Below are positions 7,414-16,724 of a stretch of DNA of 19,816 nucleotides, piece after piece. A program made the position numbers and the translations under genes. The DNA is from JAVBTT01 sp031550325 (GTDB lineage: Bacteria > Bacillota > Clostridia > Oscillospirales > UBA929): contig JAVBOR010000038.1 of the NCBI GenBank assembly GCA_031550325.1, positions 1-19,816 of the forward strand. The letters run 5' to 3'. Position 1 is the stretch's first letter; each line of letters starts with the position of its first letter. The notes beneath the pieces are model-generated. The model was not told the origin of the DNA. It worked only from the letters and a program-made list of their open reading frames with translations, and searched no databases.

Positions 7414-8310
7414 ATGAAGGATTGGGCCGTGTACAAGCGCATGCTTGTCGCCGATGTCCCACCCCATGTCGACCCGGATTTATCCGAACTGACTCCCGAA
7501 AACATGAAAAAGGCCCTGCTCGCGCGGTATACAACCGACTTTGACTGCGAGACCGAGACCGAATGGTGGTATTGCATTAAGGACACCCCTGTTGACCTGA
7601 ACACCGTGAGCGGGCAAAGGCGCAGGAACATCCTTAAAGCGTTGAGGTTCTTTGACGTCAGGCGCATTGATCCCTCCGAATACGCCGAGGAGCTCTTTGC
7701 GCTTTTGTCAGCCGCCAGCAGCGAACACCCGAAGTACTCCCGGTCCCGCATGCCCAGGGAGCAGTTTCTTCGAAACGCCAAACGAGCCGGATCCAGCAAC
7801 GTGGCCGAATACTGGGGGTGCTTTTTAAAAGAGACAGGCGTTCTCTGCGGCTATATTCTGTATTACCGCTACGACAGTTTCGCCAACGGCATCGCCATCA
7901 AGGTTGATCCGGAGTACAAGCGCCTGGGCGCGAACGTCGCCATCTTTTACACGTCGCTCTTTGAATACCTCAATGAGCAGAAACTCCCCTATGTCACGGT
8001 GGGCGAGCGCAATGTGCTGCATGTGACCCAGGTGCAGCAGTATCTGCATGACAATTTCGGGTTCAGGCGGGCGTACTGCAGGCTCAACGTCGTCTATACG
8101 CCGGGCATGAAAGTCGCCGTGTTCTGCCTGTATCCGTTTCGCCGCCTTCTTGCGGCGCTGAACAGGCACACAGAGAATTACCTTGCCAACAATTTGTACG
8201 TAGTTCTGGAGCAGGAGCGGATCAGGCGAAGCTGTATGCGGCCCAGGGCCGCGCGGCGCGCCGGGGAGGCGCAGGCCCCTGCGGTTAAATCCGGCCCCGA
8301 TGAGCCATAA
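7414..8310 (+). CDS. GNAT/FemAB-like acyltransferase family protein
   Basis: A 298-residue soluble protein with no signal peptide. The N-terminal part has a WWYCIKDTPVDL segment followed by a basic RRRNILKAL stretch. This combination recalls FemAB-like or GNAT proteins found in envelope and polysaccharide gene clusters. The middle (about 95-240) has the strand and helix pattern of an acetyltransferase fold: GYILYYRYDSFANGIAIKVDPEYKRLGANVAIF, where the RLGAN turn would be the acetyl-CoA loop. The C-terminus is basic and low in complexity. It starts 24 nt after uvrB behind an AGAGAGGG ribosome binding site, so it is likely cotranscribed with uvrB. It has no known role in excision repair. Substrate unknown. 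Confidence 0.7.
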   Translation: MKDWAVYKRMLVADVPPHVDPDLSELTPENMKKALLARYTTDFDCETETEWWYCIKDTPVDLNTVSGQRRRNILKALRFFDVRRIDPSEYAEELFALLSAASSEHPKYSRSRMPREQFLRNAKRAGSSNVAEYWGCFLKETGVLCGYILYYRYDSFANGIAIKVDPEYKRLGANVAIFYTSLFEYLNEQKLPYVTVGERNVLHVTQVQQYLHDNFGFRRAYCRLNVVYTPGMKVAVFCLYPFRRLLAALNRHTENYLANNLYVVLEQERIRRSCMRPRAARRAGEAQAPAVKSGPDEP

Positions 8311-8321
8311 TTAGGCAAAAG

Positions 8322-8351
8322 AGAAGACTGACGGGACGTCAAACGTCCCGC
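8322..8351. repeat. 30-nt direct repeat, left copy
   Basis: It is identical over 30 nt to 8564-8593. It begins AGAAGACTGACGGGACG and contains an 8-bp hairpin CGGGACGT/ACGTCCCG with a CAA loop (8332-8350). The right arm shares four bases with the stem at 8347-8393, so the two hairpins cannot form together. Confidence 0.9.
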
Positions 8352-8393
8352 CAAACTGTCAAAGAACCTTCGGTTCTTTGACAGTTTGGCGGG
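8347..8393. terminator. 22-bp hairpin after the GNAT-type gene
   Basis: The arms run from CCCGCCAAACTG to its exact complement around a TTC loop, followed by TTT. It starts 36 nt past the GNAT stop codon and could terminate or attenuate transcription before uvrA. The U-run is short, so read-through is possible. Confidence 0.5.
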
Positions 8394-8543
8394 TTTGGCT
8401 TGCGTCTTTGCGAAGACGCGCAAGGGAATGCTCCCCCGGAGTGAATCCGTGAAAGCATTGCGCTCTCTTCTTTTTCGGTGTTCAGTCCAGCGAGGACCTG
8501 CCGCCTTCGGCGTCAGGCTCGACGTGAACACCGAAAAAGGACG
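8347..8543 (-). repeat. Modular hairpin repeat element, copy B (inverse orientation)
   Basis: This is the fullest copy. From left to right on the plus strand: slot 4, a 22-bp perfect stem with a 3-nt loop (8347-8393, core arm GTCAAAGAACC); slot 3, GCGTCTT-TGCG-AAGACGC (8402-8419); slot 2, CCGGAGTGAATCCG (8436-8449); slot 1, a branched stem closed by 15 bp (8470-8484 with 8525-8539) with an inner CCTGCCGCC/GGCGTCAGG hairpin. It is collinear with the reverse complement of 905-1091. It fills the gap between the GNAT-type gene and uvrA. Confidence 0.85.
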
Positions 8544-8563
8544 AGGATGCGAAAGGCTCTTTT

Positions 8564-8593
8564 AGAAGACTGACGGGACGTCAAACGTCCCGC
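8564..8593. repeat. 30-nt direct repeat, right copy, in the uvrA leader
   Basis: It is an exact match to 8322-8351. Its internal 8-bp hairpin (8574-8592) ends 7 nt before the uvrA ribosome binding site GGAGG (8600-8604), so it is placed to influence uvrA mRNA structure or stability. Confidence 0.9.
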
Positions 8594-8609
8594 AATGGTG
8601 GAGGAAAAC

Positions 8610-11454
<2,845 letters not shown>

Positions 11455-11465
<11 letters not shown>

Positions 11466-11940
11466 GCCGGTGTTTGACAGCGCCTGCCGCATACTCATTT
11501 TAGGAACCACGCCGTCACCGGCCTCGCGAGAGGCCGGCTTCTACTATGGGCATCCCCAAAACCGCTTCTGGCCGCTTTTGGCCCGTCTGGTCAGTGCGGA
11601 GCCGCCCGAAACGGTCGAAGCCAAAAAAGCGCTGCTTCTGGAGCATCACATTGCGCTGTGGGATGTGCTGGAGAGCTGCGACATCGTCGGCGCGGCGGAC
11701 AGCACCATTGCCAATCCCGTGCCCAACGATCTGGGCTCCTTGGCCGGGCAGTGCCGGCTGCGCGCCGTGTACGCCAACGGCAAGGCGGCCTGGACGCTTT
11801 GCCGGCGTTTTTGGACGCAGGACATCGTGCGCCTGCCGTCCACCAGTCCGGCCAATGCGGCCTGGGACATGGACAGACTTGCCAAGGCCTGGGCGTGCGT
11901 GACCCAAACGCTGTCGGAGGGTGCGGAGCATGGAATTTGA
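11455..11940 (+). CDS. DNA-deoxyinosine (hypoxanthine) glycosylase, UDG family 6
   Basis: A small 161-residue enzyme expected to remove hypoxanthine, and in some relatives uracil, from deaminated DNA in base excision repair. Visible motifs are ILGTTPSPAS near the N-terminus (15-24), YYGHPQNRFW (30-39, with the family's key Asn at 36) and LPSTSPANA (127-135). These fit the HDG (family 6) branch of the uracil-DNA glycosylase superfamily better than TDG/MUG. The ATG at 11455 lies inside the uvrA end and overlaps it by 11 nt. No good Shine-Dalgarno sequence is present, so translation is probably coupled to uvrA. It overlaps the next gene by 11 nt as well. Confidence 0.85.
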
Positions 11941-12670
11941 GCTGCAGCGCCACATGGACGATCTGGCCCGCCGCGCGGCGCGCGAGGGCTGCGCCTGCTC
12001 GGCCTTTCTCACCCCGGCGGAGCAGGCGCTGACAGAGCAGCAGTTTTCCCGCAGGAACGACGTGAGGCTCTGTCTGGAGGGCCTGCCCGCCGGCGCCGAG
12101 CGGCGCAGGGCGGTCTTTCTGGCGCCGGATTGGGGCGAGCCCGACGAGGAGCTTTTGGCTGTCGTGCGCATCGACTACCGCGCTGTTGACCGTCTGACGC
12201 ACCGGGACGTGCTGGGCGCGCTCATCGCCCTGGGCCTGCGCCGCGACGCGCTGGGGGACATCCTGTGTCCAGGGCCGCCGCCCGCGTTCTTTGTCTGCCT
12301 GCCCAATCTGGCAGCACACATAACCCAAAACGTCCTCAAAATCGGAAACGTCGGCGTGACGCTCTTGGCGGTCGGCCCGGCGTCTCTGCCCGAGCCCGAG
12401 CAGCGTCTGGAGGTCAAATCCGTCACCGTGGCGTCGCTGCGCGCCGACGCCGTGTTGTGCGCCGCGTTTTCGCTCTCGCGCGCCGACGCGGCTGAGCTCA
12501 TAGACGCCGGCCGCGTCAGCGTCAACCACCTGCGCTGTGAGCAGGCCGCCAAGCTTCTGGCCGCGGGAGATCTGCTGTCGGTGCGCGGGTTTGGCCGCGC
12601 CAAGCTCGTCTCGGTGGGGAGTCAGACCAAAAAGGGCCGCCTGCGCGTTGAGGTGTGCATTTTCGTATAA
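11930..12670 (+). CDS. ylmH: YlmH-like S4-domain RNA-binding protein
   Basis: A 246-residue cytoplasmic protein. The N-terminal two-thirds match the YlmH layout: FLTPAEQALTEQQF near the start, RIDYRAVDRLTHRDVLGALIALGLRRDALGDIL in the middle, and the LEVKSVTVASLRADAVL linker. A C-terminal S4 RNA-binding domain follows (about 175-230: SLSRADAAELIDAGRVSVN). YlmH proteins bind stalled 50S-peptidyl-tRNA complexes in ribosome quality control in Bacillus; a role here is by family only. The ATG at 11930 has GGAGG 9 nt upstream, whereas the in-frame GTG at 11921 has none at usable distance. In Bacillus the gene sits near divIVA, so its place behind uvrA and a glycosylase gene is unusual. Confidence 0.85.
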   Translation: MEFELQRHMDDLARRAAREGCACSAFLTPAEQALTEQQFSRRNDVRLCLEGLPAGAERRRAVFLAPDWGEPDEELLAVVRIDYRAVDRLTHRDVLGALIALGLRRDALGDILCPGPPPAFFVCLPNLAAHITQNVLKIGNVGVTLLAVGPASLPEPEQRLEVKSVTVASLRADAVLCAAFSLSRADAAELIDAGRVSVNHLRCEQAAKLLAAGDLLSVRGFGRAKLVSVGSQTKKGRLRVEVCIFV

Positions 12671-12682
12671 ATCTGGCTGCTC

Positions 12683-12700
12683 CGCGGGACTCAGTCCGCG
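12683..12700 (+). terminator. Weak hairpin after ylmH
   Basis: CGCGG-G-ACT pairs with AGTCCGCG around one loop base, with one bulged G, 13 nt past the ylmH stop. There is no T-run of note, so it is only a candidate end of the repair operon. Confidence 0.3.
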
Positions 12701-12803
12701 CCTGCCGCTTTGTCCCCGCCCGCTGCCCGTCGGCGAGGGAGGGAACGGAAAGCCGGCACACGCGGAGGGATAAAGTGGGGCGCTAGCCGGCGGCTTTTCG
12801 CTG

Positions 12804-12832
12804 TTGACGGAGCCGCCCCAGCATGCTATACT
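12804..12832 (+). promoter_or_regulatory. Promoter of tRNA-Thr
   Basis: TTGACG (12804-12809) and TATACT (12827-12832) are separated by 17 nt, ending 16 nt before the tRNA 5' end. Confidence 0.85.
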
Positions 12833-12848
12833 AATGTTCGGCGTTTGC

Positions 12849-12924
12849 GCTGGTGTAGCTCAGCTGGTAGAGCAGCTGATTTGTAATCAGCAGGTCGGGG
12901 GTTCAAATCCGTCCACCAGCTCCA
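12849..12924 (+). tRNA. tRNA-Thr (anticodon TGT)
   Basis: Acceptor GCTGGTG pairs with CACCAGC. D arm is GCTCAGCTGGTAGAGC. Anticodon stem GCTGA/TCAGC encloses TTTGTAA, giving TGT (reads ACA). The T loop is TTCAAAT. Discriminator T and encoded CCA end at 12924. Length is 76 nt. Confidence 0.96.
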
Positions 12925-12936
12925 GGTTATCCACCG

Positions 12937-12982
12937 AAAGAAGGCTTCTTGGCGTGCTTTGCATGTGGAAGCTTTCTTTTGT
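12937..12982 (+). terminator. Probable terminator of tRNA-Thr
   Basis: AAAGAAGGCTTC (from 12937) pairs with GAAGCTTTCTTT, with one mismatch and a loop of about 19 nt, and is followed by TGTTGTG. It is a moderate intrinsic terminator candidate 12 nt after the CCA end. Confidence 0.5.
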
Positions 12983-13140
12983 TGTGTTCGTACGCTCGTT
13001 CCGCAGCGGGATAGCCTTGTCGCCCGGCGCTTCGCGCAGCGTTGCGGCCGGGGATAAATCCGGCGCGCAACAGAGTGGCTAAGAAGGAATGCCGCCCAGG
13101 CGAATCGGGCCAAAATCGGGTGCAACATCTAATTTTAGGC

Positions 13141-13169
13141 TTGACAGCCCACTCGATTTGCGGTATAGT
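13141..13169 (+). promoter_or_regulatory. Promoter of tRNA-Pro
   Basis: A perfect TTGACA (13141-13146) and TATAGT (13164-13169) are separated by 17 nt, ending 18 nt before the tRNA 5' end. Confidence 0.87.
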
Positions 13170-13187
13170 TTGACGTGCTGTTGGAAT

Positions 13188-13264
13188 CGAGGCGTGGCTC
13201 AGCTTGGTAGAGCGCTGCGTTCGGGACGCAGAGGCCGCAGGTTCAAATCCTGTCGCCTCGACCA
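13188..13264 (+). tRNA. tRNA-Pro (anticodon CGG)
   Basis: Acceptor CGAGGCG pairs with CGCCTCG, giving the C1-G72 pair typical of bacterial tRNA-Pro. D arm is GCTCAGCTTGGTAGAGC. Anticodon stem CTGCG/CGCAG encloses TTCGGGA, giving CGG (reads CCG). The T arm is GCAGG-TTCAAAT-CCTGT, with one G-T pair. Discriminator A and encoded CCA end at 13264. Length is 77 nt. Confidence 0.96.
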
Positions 13265-13275
13265 GAATTAGCATT

Positions 13276-13316
13276 GAAAGCAGTCGAACGCAAAAAGTTC
13301 GACTGCTTTCGGTTTT
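13276..13316 (+). terminator. Terminator of tRNA-Pro
   Basis: A perfect 14-bp stem (GAAAGCAGTCGAAC with its complement) and a 7-nt loop are followed by GGTTTTG, starting 11 nt after the tRNA end. A typical intrinsic terminator. Confidence 0.85.
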
Positions 13317-13319
13317 GTG

Positions 13320-13328
13320 TGATATAAT
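13320..13328 (+). promoter_or_regulatory. Extended -10 promoter of the small membrane protein gene
   Basis: TG-A-TATAAT gives an extended -10 element about 43 nt before the ribosome binding site of the next gene. The -35 region is poor, with TTCGAC at 13298-13303 and a 19-nt spacer, as expected for extended -10 promoters. Confidence 0.6.
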
Positions 13329-13384
13329 AAGATTTATTGTAGGATTGTGGTTGAAGAGGTTTTCGGTTAGGGGAGGTATGGCAC

Positions 13385-13624
13385 GTGAAAAAACTTATAT
13401 CAGGCATTGGGTTTTTAGTTTCCGGGATATTAATGTACACGGCTTCATCGATAATCGCAGGAATGAATGTTGAAAACACTACTGAATGGAGTAATAGTTT
13501 GGGACGATATTGGCAAACGGTAGCCAATTTGGGGCTTATTCCCATGATCGTTTTTGGGTGTGTTTTTATAATAATGGGCGTGATATTTATGCTGTGGGGT
13601 ACATTTGCAAAATCAGATAAGTGA
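13385..13624 (+). CDS. Small two-helix membrane protein, 79 aa
   Basis: The peptide has two hydrophobic helices: one at about 5-26 (ISGIGFLVSGILMYTASSII) and one at about 49-72 (LGLIPMIVFGCVFIIMGVIF). A short polar loop of about 22 residues (NVENTTEWSNSLGRYW) separates them, and the tail is charged. The start is GTG at 13385, set by a strong GGGAGG (13371-13376) 8 nt upstream. An ATG at 13378 opens a different frame that has no protein-like features. The gene is AT-richer than its neighbours and has its own extended -10 promoter, so it is probably a single-gene unit. No family recognised; membrane location is the only safe inference. Confidence 0.75.
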   Translation: MKKLISGIGFLVSGILMYTASSIIAGMNVENTTEWSNSLGRYWQTVANLGLIPMIVFGCVFIIMGVIFMLWGTFAKSDK

Positions 13625-14043
13625 GTAGTGCAGTCTCAGGAATTTTCTGCACTAAAAACCATAAAACCTTAGGCAACACCGCGCAACAAGCACAACATGA
13701 CGGAAGAACAGCGCTCAAACGAGGTGCAAGTGCGAAAGCCCGCAGATATCCCCGTGCTCAGTGCCGAGCGAAACACTGTCCTAAGCCGACAAGCAGCGCC
13801 TGTCAGCCAGAAGCAGGTTCGCCAGCGCGAACACCATATGCAGTGTGGCAGGGGCAGGCCCACCGATCCCATAAAATTCCACAAATGTAAAAAATATGGT
13901 CTTTTCTCCGGTCATGTGCTAAAATTGTGGGCAAGCGACCGAGCGTCGTTGGCCAGGGGGAACGGAGCTGCCCGTGTACAAAAAGAGTCGCGATCTTTTT
14001 GACCGCAATGTCCATGCGAAGGGATAAAGGGGTTGCACAACCG
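13625..14043. other. Intergenic region with possible relic
   Basis: No strong gene is visible. A 7-bp inverted repeat AGTGCAG/CTGCACT (13627-13653) follows the membrane protein stop. At 13679-13690 the string GGCAACACCGCG resembles ends I associate with some transposable elements, but no partner end was found. A minus-strand 44-codon ORF is listed separately. Near 13980-14000 an AT-rich inverted repeat AAAAAGA/TCTTTTT precedes the cyclase gene. I saw no match to the c-di-GMP riboswitch core. Confidence 0.4.
13781..13915 (-). CDS. Possible small ORF or relic, 44 aa
   Basis: An ATG at 13915-13913 opens a 44-codon frame ending at CTA (TAG on the minus strand) at 13781-13783. It begins MTGEKTIFFTFVEFYGIGG and ends with a hydrophobic LHMVFALANLLLADRRC stretch. 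The composition looks protein-like (one or two hydrophobic helices, a basic end), but there is no Shine-Dalgarno sequence and a stop codon lies two codons upstream. It may be the remnant of a longer gene or a chance frame. No family recognised. Confidence 0.3.
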   Translation of the reverse strand: MTGEKTIFFTFVEFYGIGGPAPATLHMVFALANLLLADRRCLSA

Positions 14044-15156
14044 ATGAGGAAAGCATCGAGATACACAGCCTTTGCCGAGTTTAAGAGAAAAGAGCATGAA
14101 CTGCAGTTTAAGAACTATGATGTCAAGGCGTCGCTGTTCTTTCTCAGGTTAGCCGTTCTTTTTGGCGGACTCTTTTTTGCGTTTTACATTGTCATTGATA
14201 TTCTGCACGGCGTTCCGCCAGAGGTTCTCTCCCAAATCTATCTGTGGCGGCTGTTGCCGCTGGGGTATTGCGTTCCGTTTTTCTTCTTTGCCGGCAAAAT
14301 TAAGGGGCATAGGGCGCTGGGGCTCGTTACGTCGATTATGGAGATTGCCACATTTTTCTTTTACATGGCGGTACTCTTTATTTACGCCGACCCGGAATGG
14401 ACGTCGAAAAGCATGTCCGTGGCCGTCTTTGTCCTTCTGGTGTTTAATTTCCCGAATTATTTGCTGCACAATGTGATCACCAGCGTTTTTATCTCGGCGT
14501 TCTACTTCGTGTTTACCTGTCTGGCGATTCCCAACCACATGGACACCTTTAACTGGTATCAGTTCTTTGGTGTTCTGATCTCCATTTTCTTTTCCTACAT
14601 TACGTTTTATCAGCTCAATACATTAAAGCGCAACAACTATCTCAGCCAGTCACATTTGCAGAAGCTTGCCGAAACCGACAAGCTGACCAACATCAACAAC
14701 AGGACGTCCATTGACCTGACGCTGCAAAGCTGCTGTCTGAGCGCGTCTGTGAACGTGGACTCCTTTGCTTTGATCATGTTTGACATCGATAAGTTCAAGA
14801 CAGTCAACGATACGTACGGGCATGCCGTCGGAGACAGCGTCCTGATCGAAACGGTGGCGGTTGCCATAGAGAGAATCAGGAAGAGCGACGTGATCGCCAG
14901 ATGGGGCGGGGAAGAGTTTGTAATCATCCTGCCGCAGACGAATATTGATATGGCGTACAAGTTGGCCGAACGAATCAGAATCAGCATCATGAAACACCAT
15001 TTCAGCGTGGTCGGCCAGGTCACCGCGAGCTTTGGCGTAACGGAGTATTTTCAGGGCGACACCGCCGAGACCGTTATTGAGCGCGCCGACAGACACATGT
15101 ATGAGGCCAAGCGGGGCGGAAGAAACAAGACGGTCTTCCAGGTCGCCGCTGAGTAG
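14044..15156 (+). CDS. Membrane-bound diguanylate cyclase (GGDEF)
   Basis: Makes cyclic di-GMP from two GTP. The 370-residue form has a short charged N-terminus and about six membrane helices (roughly 31-53, 69-83, 91-114, 124-140, 143-163, 171-193) that act as an unrecognised sensor module. A GGDEF domain follows: start motif TDKLTNINNR (211-220), metal-binding FDIDKFKTVNDTYGHAVGD, and active site RWGGEEF (286-292). The inhibitory I-site RKSD (279-282) lies exactly five residues before GGEEF, so product feedback is expected. No EAL domain is present. The start is uncertain. The ATG at 14044 has AAAGGGG about 11 nt upstream; in-frame ATGs at 14008 and 14014 and a GTG at 13927 would only add a basic segment. 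A hairpin follows the stop after 19 nt. Confidence 0.92.
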   Translation: MRKASRYTAFAEFKRKEHELQFKNYDVKASLFFLRLAVLFGGLFFAFYIVIDILHGVPPEVLSQIYLWRLLPLGYCVPFFFFAGKIKGHRALGLVTSIMEIATFFFYMAVLFIYADPEWTSKSMSVAVFVLLVFNFPNYLLHNVITSVFISAFYFVFTCLAIPNHMDTFNWYQFFGVLISIFFSYITFYQLNTLKRNNYLSQSHLQKLAETDKLTNINNRTSIDLTLQSCCLSASVNVDSFALIMFDIDKFKTVNDTYGHAVGDSVLIETVAVAIERIRKSDVIARWGGEEFVIILPQTNIDMAYKLAERIRISIMKHHFSVVGQVTASFGVTEYFQGDTAETVIERADRHMYEAKRGGRNKTVFQVAAE

Positions 15157-15175
15157 AGCCGGGGATGCGCTTTGT

Positions 15176-15220
15176 GAGACAGCCTGTCAAAGAACCTTTG
15201 GTTCTTTGACAGGCTGTCTC
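15176..15220. repeat. Solo slot-4 hairpin after the cyclase gene
   Basis: A 21-bp perfect stem with a 3-nt TTT loop. The inner arm GTCAAAGAACC is the same as in the composite elements at 1064 and 8358. The outer arm GAGACAGCCT is unique to this site but still pairs perfectly. It starts 19 nt past the stop codon; there is no T-run after it. It probably ends or protects the cyclase transcript. Confidence 0.85.
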
Positions 15221-15249
15221 GGGCCTTGCCGATTGGGCAGGTTGTATGC

Positions 15250-15281
15250 CGCCTCGTTTCCAGGGCCCTGTAAACGAGGCG
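15250..15281. repeat. 32-nt imperfect palindrome before the PstS-like gene
   Basis: CGCCTCGTTT pairs with AAACGAGGCG, with one mismatch, around the 10-nt palindrome CAGGGCCCTG. It ends 20 nt before the GTG start of the next gene. It could be an operator or a leader hairpin; no promoter was found to place it. Confidence 0.6.
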
Positions 15282-15301
15282 AAAAGATTTTGTAAGGATG
15301 G

Positions 15302-16549
15302 GTGAGTGCTCTGGATCCAAAAGAAAAGCGCTTGAAATTCATACCGCTGCGAATTGCCGCGAGCCTTACTAGCGCATTTTTCCTGTTCACCTTCTGTGCA
15401 GGAGTCCTGTATGATGCCGATTACGATTACAGCCCTCAAGATTATTTGGGCCCTGTCTGGGATAATTCCGGGATTGTTGTGGCCATGTTCGTCGGAATAT
15501 TTCTGGTATTCATTATTCTTGTTTGGAGTCTGTTCAGGCTGAAATGGCGGCTTGTCGTCTCCGGCTCCATCGTGATCCTAATGATTTGCGCGGGCATATT
15601 CATCGCATATCAGGAGGGCATTCTTGAAATATATGAGCTGGGCGGTAGAGGCGAGGAGGTCAATTTAAGATCATATGAGCCCTTTCGTGAGAACTCTCTC
15701 GCGAAAAGCCTCGATGATGATTCGGGTTTGACCCTTCAAAGCGATCTGCCGCGACTGGACGGGGCAACAGCGCTTTACCCGCTCTATGCCTCCTTTGCCC
15801 GCGCGACATATCCACAGGCGGATTACGATGCCTATGATCAGGACAGCAGCGTGATTGTTTGTTCAAGAACCGCGGGGGCCTTCGCCAATTTGCTTGACGG
15901 AAAGGCCGACATCGCGTTTCTTGCAGGCGTTTCAGAGGAACAGCGCAAGCAGGTCGATGAACTTGGCTGGGAGCTGGTGCTCACGCCCATAGGGAAGGAG
16001 GCTTTTGTCTTCTTTGTCAACAAGAAGAACTCCATTTCCAATCTTGCCGTACAGGACGTTGTGGGCATTTATTCTGGCCGGATAAACAACTGGAGTCAGG
16101 TCGGGGGAAACAACAAAGAAATCCTTGCCTATCAAAGACCCGAAACGTCGGGAAGTCAGGTCAGGCTTAGGGAAATCATCGGGGATACCCCGATCGTCGA
16201 GGCTCCTGAGAAGGACGTATTTGATGAGATGATGGGGATGTATATGGCTGTGGCGTACAAGAACCACAAGAATGCCCTGGGCTATTCATTCCTCTATTAC
16301 ATAAGAGACATGATCGCAGAGAACAAGATTAAGTTTCTGTCGATAGACGGCGTTCAGCCAACGGCGCAGAATATAACCGGCGGAACCTATCCCTTTGCCC
16401 AAGATATTTACGCGGTTACGATTGCCCGTCCGGTTGCAACGGATGTAGAGAAGACGCGTTCAGACAATACGCGAAGATTTCTTGATTGGATACTGTCCCC
16501 CCAGGGCCAGAGTCTGGTTGAAAAAACAGGATATGTGCCGCTCCCGTAA
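15302..16549 (+). CDS. Membrane-anchored PstS-like substrate-binding protein
   Basis: A 415-residue protein with three N-terminal membrane helices (about 14-36, 57-78, 84-103) and a large C-terminal periplasmic-binding-protein domain outside the membrane. The domain begins near 148 with LPRLDGATALYPLYASFA, the PstS-type loop that binds an oxyanion in phosphate-binding proteins. It continues through GKADIAFLAGVSEE, KEAFVFFVNKKNSI, a QDVVGIYSGRINNWSQVGG segment and a ...RPETSGSQ loop typical of the PBP-like family. No pst transporter genes are nearby, so this is more likely a stand-alone sensor or binding protein than part of an ABC importer. The GTG at 15302 is used because AAGG lies 4 nt before it and no ATG follows for 60 codons. 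It is downstream of the cyclase but separated by two hairpins. Confidence 0.8.
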   Translation: MSALDPKEKRLKFIPLRIAASLTSAFFLFTFCAGVLYDADYDYSPQDYLGPVWDNSGIVVAMFVGIFLVFIILVWSLFRLKWRLVVSGSIVILMICAGIFIAYQEGILEIYELGGRGEEVNLRSYEPFRENSLAKSLDDDSGLTLQSDLPRLDGATALYPLYASFARATYPQADYDAYDQDSSVIVCSRTAGAFANLLDGKADIAFLAGVSEEQRKQVDELGWELVLTPIGKEAFVFFVNKKNSISNLAVQDVVGIYSGRINNWSQVGGNNKEILAYQRPETSGSQVRLREIIGDTPIVEAPEKDVFDEMMGMYMAVAYKNHKNALGYSFLYYIRDMIAENKIKFLSIDGVQPTAQNITGGTYPFAQDIYAVTIARPVATDVEKTRSDNTRRFLDWILSPQGQSLVEKTGYVPLP

Positions 16550-16724
16550 CAGCGCACGCGAAGCGAATACGGCGCGCCCTTCCATCCACTGGGCTCAAAT
16601 TTTTTGGCGTGTTTACCAAATGTTCAAGGTTTCTCCACGATCCATACATATTTGGCAGCTATACTGGGGATAAGAAAGGGGGTGCCTATTGAACTGAAAT
16701 GTAAACCCTGAAAGGAGGACCTGA

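Noticed and set aside
8358..8382. GAAC...GTTC in the core hairpin as a possible LexA box near uvrA
   Set aside because: The half-sites are five bases apart instead of four, and the same sequence occurs after unrelated genes as part of the repeat family, so it is better explained as hairpin stem.
13925..14043. A c-di-GMP riboswitch in the leader of the cyclase gene
   Set aside because: No match to the conserved GEMM-I core or its paired elements could be found by eye. The short GGTT/AACC hairpin before the start is too small to count.
15302..16549. A phosphate (pst) ABC transporter operon
   Set aside because: Only the binding-protein-like gene is present. No permease, ATPase or phoU follows, and the protein has three membrane helices instead of a lipoprotein signal.
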